A stretch of 53,711 bases of DNA from positions 1 to 53,711 of the forward strand of contig DENB01000050.1 of NCBI GenBank assembly GCA_002359495.1. Direction: 5' to 3'. Numbering within the stretch: position 1 is the first letter of the stretch; the number at the start of each line of letters is the position of its first letter. The notes beneath the pieces are model-generated. The model saw only the letters and a program-made list of their open reading frames with translations, was not told the DNA's origin and did no database searches. Both the position numbers and the translations under genes were made by a program. This document shows, piece by piece, positions 49,356 through 53,711 of this stretch. Source of the DNA: Enterobacteriaceae bacterium UBA2655 (lineage in GTDB: Bacteria > Pseudomonadota > Gammaproteobacteria > Enterobacterales > Enterobacteriaceae).

Positions 49356-50396
49356 TTACAGGGAGGACATATCCATGACGAACCGGTAAGGAATATCCGC
49401 CTTTTCCAGCGTGGCGAACGCGTCGTTTATCTCGTCAGGGCGGATAATTTTGCACTCAGGCAGGATGTTTTTGCGGGCGCAAAAATCCAGCACTTCCTGG
49501 GTCTCTTTTATGCCGCCAATCGGAGAGCCGGCAACGCGGCGGCGTCCGAACATCAAGGGCAAGCCGTTCACCTCGCCCCAGGGACCGACCTGCCCCAACA
49601 TTACCAGCGTGCCGTCGATATCCAGCAAAGGAATATAGTCATCCAGCGCATGCTGCACCGGAACCGTATCCAGAATGAGATCGAAGCCGTTCATGGCGGC
49701 TTTCATCTCCTCCTGATCCGAAGAGACGAGAAAATGATCCGCGCTGATAGCAAGCGCAGTCTCTTTTTTATTCAGCGAGCGGGAAATCATTGTCACCGTC
49801 GCGCCCAGCGCCGTCGCGAGCTTGACCGCCATATGCCCCAGCCCGCCCATGCCGATGACCGCCACGCGGCTGGCGGGACCGACGTTCCAGTGACGTAACG
49901 GCGACCAGGTGGTAATGCCGGCGCAGAGAATGGGCGCGGTGCGCGAGAGATCCAGGCTATCGGCGAGGGTACAGACGAACTCCTGACGGACCACAATATG
50001 CTTCGAATAGCCGCCTTTGGTCAGCGTGCCGTCAATGCGGTCAGGAAAGGAGTAAGTGCCGGTGTTGCCTTCGCGGCAGAATTGCTCTTCCCCTTTACGG
50101 CACTGATCGCACGTCTGACAGCTATCCACCATGCAGCCTACGGCGCCGTGATCGCCAGGTTTGAATTTCGTTACCTCAGAGCCGACTTCAAGCACGCGTC
50201 CGACAATCTCATGCCCCGGCACCAGCGGATAGCGCGCAAAGCTCCAGTCGTTTTTCGCCATATGCAGATCGGAATGGCAGATACCGCAAAACAGGATTTC
50301 CATCACCACATCATTGGGTCTGGCAGCCCTGCGCTCAAAATCCCAAGGCACCAGCTTTTCGCCTGCCGCATGAGCAGCGTAGCCAATCGTTTTCAT
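49356..50396 (-). CDS. Zinc-dependent alcohol dehydrogenase (YahK/cinnamyl-type)
   Basis: A 346-residue medium-chain dehydrogenase. The catalytic zinc ligands are visible (Cys37 or Cys40 in FCGICHSD, and GHE with His62), as are the structural-zinc cysteines in DSCQTCDQC and FC (93, 96, 99, 107) and the coenzyme motif GMGGLGHMAV. The pattern GICHSDLH plus GYSKHIVV matches NADPH-dependent aldehyde reductases such as YahK and cinnamyl alcohol dehydrogenases, which reduce a wide range of aldehydes. It is a single-gene unit with its own terminator. With aromatic-acid genes nearby, an aromatic aldehyde substrate is possible but unshown. Confidence 0.92.
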   Translation of the reverse strand: MKTIGYAAHAAGEKLVPWDFERRAARPNDVVMEILFCGICHSDLHMAKNDWSFARYPLVPGHEIVGRVLEVGSEVTKFKPGDHGAVGCMVDSCQTCDQCRKGEEQFCREGNTGTYSFPDRIDGTLTKGGYSKHIVVRQEFVCTLADSLDLSRTAPILCAGITTWSPLRHWNVGPASRVAVIGMGGLGHMAVKLATALGATVTMISRSLNKKETALAISADHFLVSSDQEEMKAAMNGFDLILDTVPVQHALDDYIPLLDIDGTLVMLGQVGPWGEVNGLPLMFGRRRVAGSPIGGIKETQEVLDFCARKNILPECKIIRPDEINDAFATLEKADIPYRFVMDMSSL

Positions 50397-50561
50397 GTTT
50401 TACTCCGGTGAGGGTTGGTAAATCACAGCATGAAAGCCACAGACAATAAGAATAGCCTGGTTACTTCTTCGACAAGGGTATCTGACGCCGACTTACGGCA
50501 ATGAGGGAAATTCATCAATGGCCAAGGGCGGCCGGCTCGGATAAGCGTACTATTGCTTCAG

Positions 50562-51035
50562 CTATTTCAGGGCAAAGCGCGGATCGAAAAAGAAGGGTTC
50601 GACCTTGACGGTTTTAAGCGCCTCAGGCGCAGCCGGATGAAGAGGATTAAACAGCGCGTTCCATTCGCCGGTGATAACGCTGGGCACTTTCAAGACCAAC
50701 CCGTTACGGGTGTCGCTCAGCCAGCCGTCGCCGATCGCTTTTGTCGAGGCAGGCGCCGGATCGGTCTGCCAGTTCTCCGGCAAGGCGGTTTTATCCAGCT
50801 CGGCGATAACGTTTTCCGCTACCTCCAGCGAAATCATCGAATAGTTATGGGACAGATCGGCAAGCGAGAGATGAACCAGCGACTCAAGCACGCATAAGGC
50901 CCGGCTCGATCCCAGATAGACGCATGATGCGCCTGGAGAATTCCAGCGCCCGCCGTAGGTGCGCGCGCCAAAGCCATCAAACGCGCTGCCGACATAAGCG
51001 CTTTTCACCAGGCGATAGAAAATCACGGTTGCCAT
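50562..51035 (-). CDS. RES-domain toxin (NAD+-degrading) of an Xre-RES module
   Basis: A 157-residue RES-domain protein: FYRLVKSAY at the start, then GARTYGGRWNSPGASCVYLGSSRALCVLESLVHL, which carries the Arg, Tyr and Glu residues typical of the family, and a later VPSVITGEWNALFNPLHP with the conserved Ser. Known RES toxins (Res, MbcT) degrade NAD+ and stop growth until neutralised. The gene's start shares one base with the antitoxin stop (TGATG), the usual antitoxin-first order. Size and gene pairing leave little doubt about the family. Confidence 0.93.
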   Translation of the reverse strand: MATVIFYRLVKSAYVGSAFDGFGARTYGGRWNSPGASCVYLGSSRALCVLESLVHLSLADLSHNYSMISLEVAENVIAELDKTALPENWQTDPAPASTKAIGDGWLSDTRNGLVLKVPSVITGEWNALFNPLHPAAPEALKTVKVEPFFFDPRFALK

Positions 51036-51487
51036 CAGGTGATAACGCTATGCTCAATCTGGCCGATAAGGTTAATCACCGCTTCGGCGCCGACCGCCGT
51101 CGCGGTGAGTTCAGAGGGTTTTTTGCCGCCCAGTCCTTTGGCTGGCGTCTCCAGCCATTCCGCCGCGCGGCGCATATCGCCGTTGAACAGCTTGCTGGCG
51201 GCGGACAATACCCGAAGCAGCATATAAATGCGTCCGCTCTGATCGGCGGAAAAGGTTTGCTCGCTGCTGTTCACCCGACGGTTATAGGTATTTCTGTCGA
51301 TGCCTGCCAGACGACACAGCCAGGCTTCATCAAATTTTGACAACGATGCGGTCTGTTTCAGCAGCGTGGCGCTCAGCCCATGCATAATGCGGTTATGCGC
51401 TTCAGGCAAGGTTTCCGGCAGATCCAGCGACAGCAGCAGCGATCTTTCTGCCGGTTGTTTATGCGGTTTGTAGAGAGTAACAGACAT
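51035..51487 (-). CDS. Xre/MbcA/ParS-family antitoxin
   Basis: A 150-residue antitoxin with an N-terminal Xre-like helical DNA-binding part (about 35-90, including LAGIDRNTYNRRV) and the C-terminal DUF2384 toxin-binding domain (AAEWLETPAKGLGGKKPSEL, then INLIGQIEHSV). It should block the RES toxin's active site and repress the operon. It is the first gene of the pair. A strong 11-bp inverted repeat lies 13 bases upstream of its start codon. Confidence 0.93.
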   Translation of the reverse strand: MSVTLYKPHKQPAERSLLLSLDLPETLPEAHNRIMHGLSATLLKQTASLSKFDEAWLCRLAGIDRNTYNRRVNSSEQTFSADQSGRIYMLLRVLSAASKLFNGDMRRAAEWLETPAKGLGGKKPSELTATAVGAEAVINLIGQIEHSVIT

Positions 51488-51499
51488 AAGCCAGACTCC

Positions 51500-51534
51500 T
51501 GTTCATTTGATATTTATTTTAGTTCAAATGAACA
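51500..51534. promoter_or_regulatory. Operator of the Xre-RES toxin-antitoxin operon
   Basis: TGTTCATTTGA and TCAAATGAACA are perfect 11-bp inverted repeats separated by 13 AT-rich bases that resemble a promoter -10 region. Placement directly upstream of the antitoxin gene fits autorepression by the Xre-RES complex. Confidence 0.75.
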
Positions 51535-51561
51535 TGCCCGACAAGCACGGACTTTTAAAAA

Positions 51562-51598
51562 CAGATCGAACAATACGAACTGCGGATTGTTCGATCTG
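51562..51598. repeat. Perfect 13-bp inverted repeat at the recombinase truncation point
   Basis: CAGATCGAACAAT and ATTGTTCGATCTG flank 11 bases. The right arm begins exactly where recognisable serine recombinase sequence begins (51587). Read on the minus strand, the hairpin is followed by TTTTAAAAG, so it can also act as a terminator for leftward transcription. It may be a recombination scar, a terminator or both. Confidence 0.6.
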
Positions 51599-51955
51599 GA
51601 TGTGCTCACCTCATGGCAGGCACTGTCAGATAAAAACCCTTCGCAGGCTGACCTTATCACCCGCGCCGTAATAACCGCCATCAACCATATGCTTATCGAC
51701 CTGATGACCGCAATGTCACATAGGGACTGGCTGAGCCGCCGTCAGCGGCAGAAACAGGGAATAGAACGGGCACATACGCTGGGGAAATACCGGGGAAAAC
51801 AGGCTGATAAGGAGCGGCATCAGAAAGTCCTGTACTACCGGCAGGTAAAAAAACTCAGTATCCGCGAAACCTCAGACGCAACGGGCTACAGTCCTTCGCA
51901 AATCTGCCGTATCCAGGCGCTGTACCGGCAATCAGAAGCCGAAGATTCTGGTTAA
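51587..51955 (+). pseudogene. C-terminal remnant of a serine recombinase (resolvase/invertase)
   Basis: About 122 codons match the C-terminal half of resolvase-type recombinases: LTSWQALSDKNPSQ, AINHMLIDLMTAMSHRDWLSRRQRQKQGIERA, LGKYRGKQADKERH, then a Hin-type helix-turn-helix (SIRETSDATGYSPSQICRI). The N-terminal catalytic part with the nucleophile serine is missing. The frame is open further upstream (to 51380), but that part is antisense to the antitoxin gene. The remnant lies between the toxin-antitoxin module and the T6SS effector, marking a past mobile-element boundary. Confidence 0.8.
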
Positions 51956-52010
51956 GTCAGGATTAAGGTATCATGCGGTGGTTTTATAACCACTATATTC
52001 ATGAGGGATT

Positions 52011-53711
52011 ATGGCAACGGGATTCTTTTTGTATCACCTGGATAAAACCACCTGCGGGGGCCGCATTCTGTCGGGCGCGGAGGATGATACTTATGAAATC
52101 GGGGGCATCGAGCGTCAGCAGGTCAGGGAGGGCGACCCGGTAACCTGCGGGAAGCATCCCGGGCGCTTCCGGGTCTGTGGCGGCATGGGGGATACCTATG
52201 AAGTCGGCGGCGTGCTGAAAGTGTGGGCGGGTTCGCTGGACAGCTACAGCTCCTGTCCCTGCCGGGCGAAATTTATCCCTTCCGTCGAGACGCACACCTA
52301 TGAGAGCGACTGTAATGCCGGTCGGGTGGCCGAGCGGGCAGAGACTGCGAGGAAAAAAGCGCAGCAGTCAGAGCCTGAACAGGCGGCGAAGAAAAAACGG
52401 GAAATCACGCTGACCATCGGCGTGTTCTTTGATGGCACCGGCAACAATGCGGATAACAGTTCAGATCGGCAGGAGTTTTGTTCTGCCGAAAATTACGGAA
52501 TGAACGATGCAGAATCAGAATCTGCGTTAAGGCAGTGTATCCGAATGAACAGGGGGATCAGCGGCACCGCAGCCGGAAGTTATCTGGGCTATTATACCAA
52601 TGTGTACTGGCTCAATACGTTGTATAATAAGAAAATTGCACCTGACTCTGGGCATGGCCAGTATGCTGTTTACATTGAGGGGATCGGGACGGAAGACGCA
52701 GTGGGCGACAACACCTACGGAATGGTGACCGGCCGGGGCGATACCGGCGTGGTGAGAAAAACCGATAAAGCAGTCGCAGCACTGGCTGCCGGTATTCAGG
52801 GATATTTCAACAGACACGCTGATGCCCATACCTGCGTCATCAAAGAGCTGCAGTTTGATATTTTTGGTTTCAGCCGGGGAGCAGCTGCAGCGCGGCATTT
52901 TGCCAACCGGGTATTCAGTCAGGACAGCGCGATTATTGCGGCGATTAAGGCCGGGCTGGGTAATACTGCATTTTCCGGGACGCCCGGCGGGAAAACCCGA
53001 TTTCTGGGAATATTCGATACAGTAGTCGCTATCGGAACGCCGGTGAACGGGCTTAACCCGCACAGTGCGGACACCGGCGATGTGAATCTGGTGCTGCGTC
53101 CGGGCGTAGCGGAGAGGGTTTTCCACATTACCGCGCAGCACGAGTGCCGGTTTAACTTCGCGCTGAACAGCGTAAAACCGGCGTGGCCGGAACTGGCCCT
53201 GCCCGGGGCGCACTCCGACATTGGCGGCGGCTACAACCCCGACGAGCATGAAGCTTATTTCCTTACCCGCCCGGAGTTTGAAACCGTGCCGCTTTCCACC
53301 CCCGATATGGAAACGCGAATTTACCGGCAGACCTGCGCGCAGCTTACAGCGATGGATGGCTATCCGGCGATAGCGCCATTGTTGAATGCGGTGGAGGTGA
53401 ACGTCGATACCTGGCATGACGACAGAATGCCGGCAGACCGTTATGGAACGCTGCAGAAGCGCAGCGGAGCCGCGCTGGTGATTGACCGCCTCACGCGCAA
53501 CGACTGGTCGAAGGTGGTGCTGCGGGTGATGCTTGATGCCGCGCAGGATGCGGGCGTAGTATTCGATCCCATGGATGAAACCGCCCCGGATTTTGCGTTA
53601 AAAGCCGATCTGAATGCTTTATGTGAAAAAGCGATTGTGATGGGCCGTGCCGCCCGCAGCGGTCAGTCTGCTCCCGGTTTTACTACCCCGGAAATCCTGA
53701 TGCTGGCCGAA
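52011..53711 (+). CDS. PAAR-like/DUF2235 T6SS phospholipase effector (Tle1-like), 3' end beyond window
   Basis: The frame is open for 567 codons to the window edge. Residues 1-100 form a PAAR-like domain with paired Cys and Gly turns (LSGAEDDTYEIGG, VREGDPVTCGKHPG), which caps the VgrG spike. After a Lys-rich linker (101-130) comes the DUF2235 alpha/beta-hydrolase: FFDGTGNN (139-146), the nucleophile elbow GFSRGA with Ser288, a likely Asp336 in GIFDTV, and GAHSDIGGGY with His401. Such Tle1-type enzymes are injected by the T6SS and cut phospholipids of rival cells. The fused PAAR suggests it loads onto the needle directly. A cognate immunity gene is expected downstream, outside the window. Confidence 0.92.
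   Translation, partial: MATGFFLYHLDKTTCGGRILSGAEDDTYEIGGIERQQVREGDPVTCGKHPGRFRVCGGMGDTYEVGGVLKVWAGSLDSYSSCPCRAKFIPSVETHTYESDCNAGRVAERAETARKKAQQSEPEQAAKKKREITLTIGVFFDGTGNNADNSSDRQEFCSAENYGMNDAESESALRQCIRMNRGISGTAAGSYLGYYTNVYWLNTLYNKKIAPDSGHGQYAVYIEGIGTEDAVGDNTYGMVTGRGDTGVVRKTDKAVAALAAGIQGYFNRHADAHTCVIKELQFDIFGFSRGAAAARHFANRVFSQDSAIIAAIKAGLGNTAFSGTPGGKTRFLGIFDTVVAIGTPVNGLNPHSADTGDVNLVLRPGVAERVFHITAQHECRFNFALNSVKPAWPELALPGAHSDIGGGYNPDEHEAYFLTRPEFETVPLSTPDMETRIYRQTCAQLTAMDGYPAIAPLLNAVEVNVDTWHDDRMPADRYGTLQKRSGAALVIDRLTRNDWSKVVLRVMLDAAQDAGVVFDPMDETAPDFALKADLNALCEKAIVMGRAARSGQSAPGFTTPEILMLAE

Noticed and set aside
51380..51586. N-terminal extension of the serine recombinase frame
   Set aside because: This part is antisense to the antitoxin gene and covers its operator; resolvase-like sequence begins only at about 51587.

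Overview
The window looks like chromosome of a Gram-negative enterobacterium, probably a plant- or insect-associated member of the Erwiniaceae (Pantoea, Mixta or Erwinia type); I cannot name the species. The evidence is recognisable enterobacterial genes (waaQ, waaG, waaP, waaY, waaZ, waaL, yrbL, yddG), enterobacterial promoter and terminator style, and type VI secretion (T6SS) genes at both edges. By eye the catabolic regions are GC-rich, while the LPS region (about 21.4-32.9 kb) is clearly more AT-rich. I see no tRNA, rRNA, CRISPR array or intact insertion sequence.

Left edge (1-5.1 kb): a DUF2931 lipoprotein of the kind found beside T6SS lipase effectors, a tyrosine recombinase very close to phage P1 Cre with all six catalytic residues, a cytochrome P450 and a metallo-beta-lactamase-fold protein with a zinc ribbon. 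Catabolic block 1 (5.2-12.6 kb): a nucleoside hydrolase, a fused permease/ATPase and a binding protein on the minus strand, an orphan flavin reductase, then RidA-like, DUF1028 and ArgE-like genes on the plus strand and a LysR regulator. Catabolic block 2 (13.1-21.0 kb): a GH3 glycosidase, a PotABCD-type ABC transporter with its two permeases fused, and an FMO-type flavoprotein.

LPS block (21.1-32.9 kb): two hexapeptide acyltransferases, a broken inaA-like LPS kinase, then waaQ-waaG-waaP-GT8-waaY-waaZ-waaL, with a second waaY-like kinase and an unknown membrane protein facing them, and yrbL behind a good candidate PhoP box. Five kinase-fold genes lie within about 10 kb, which suggests heavy investment in adjustable phosphorylation of the LPS core.

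Catabolic block 3 (33-47 kb): a GntR/FCD regulator, two paralogous FAD oxidases (one with a Tat signal), an aldehyde dehydrogenase, a DapA-family lyase, a YddG exporter, an MFS transporter and a GlxA-type regulator each broken by one in-frame TAA, and a MarR/UbiD pair sharing two tandem palindromic operators. GTATAC boxes precede the GntR gene, both oxidases and the lyase/dehydrogenase operon, so they probably form one regulon.

Right edge (47-53.7 kb): a FUSC-type efflux protein, a zinc alcohol dehydrogenase, an Xre-RES toxin-antitoxin pair with a clear operator, a truncated serine recombinase, and the open 5' part of a PAAR-DUF2235 (Tle1-like) T6SS lipase effector. A 47-bp element carrying a perfect DnaA box occurs in inverted orientation next to the Cre-like gene (804-850) and at 46988-47034. 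These copies bound a 46-kb segment that could be invertible; this is the most unusual structural signal in the window.
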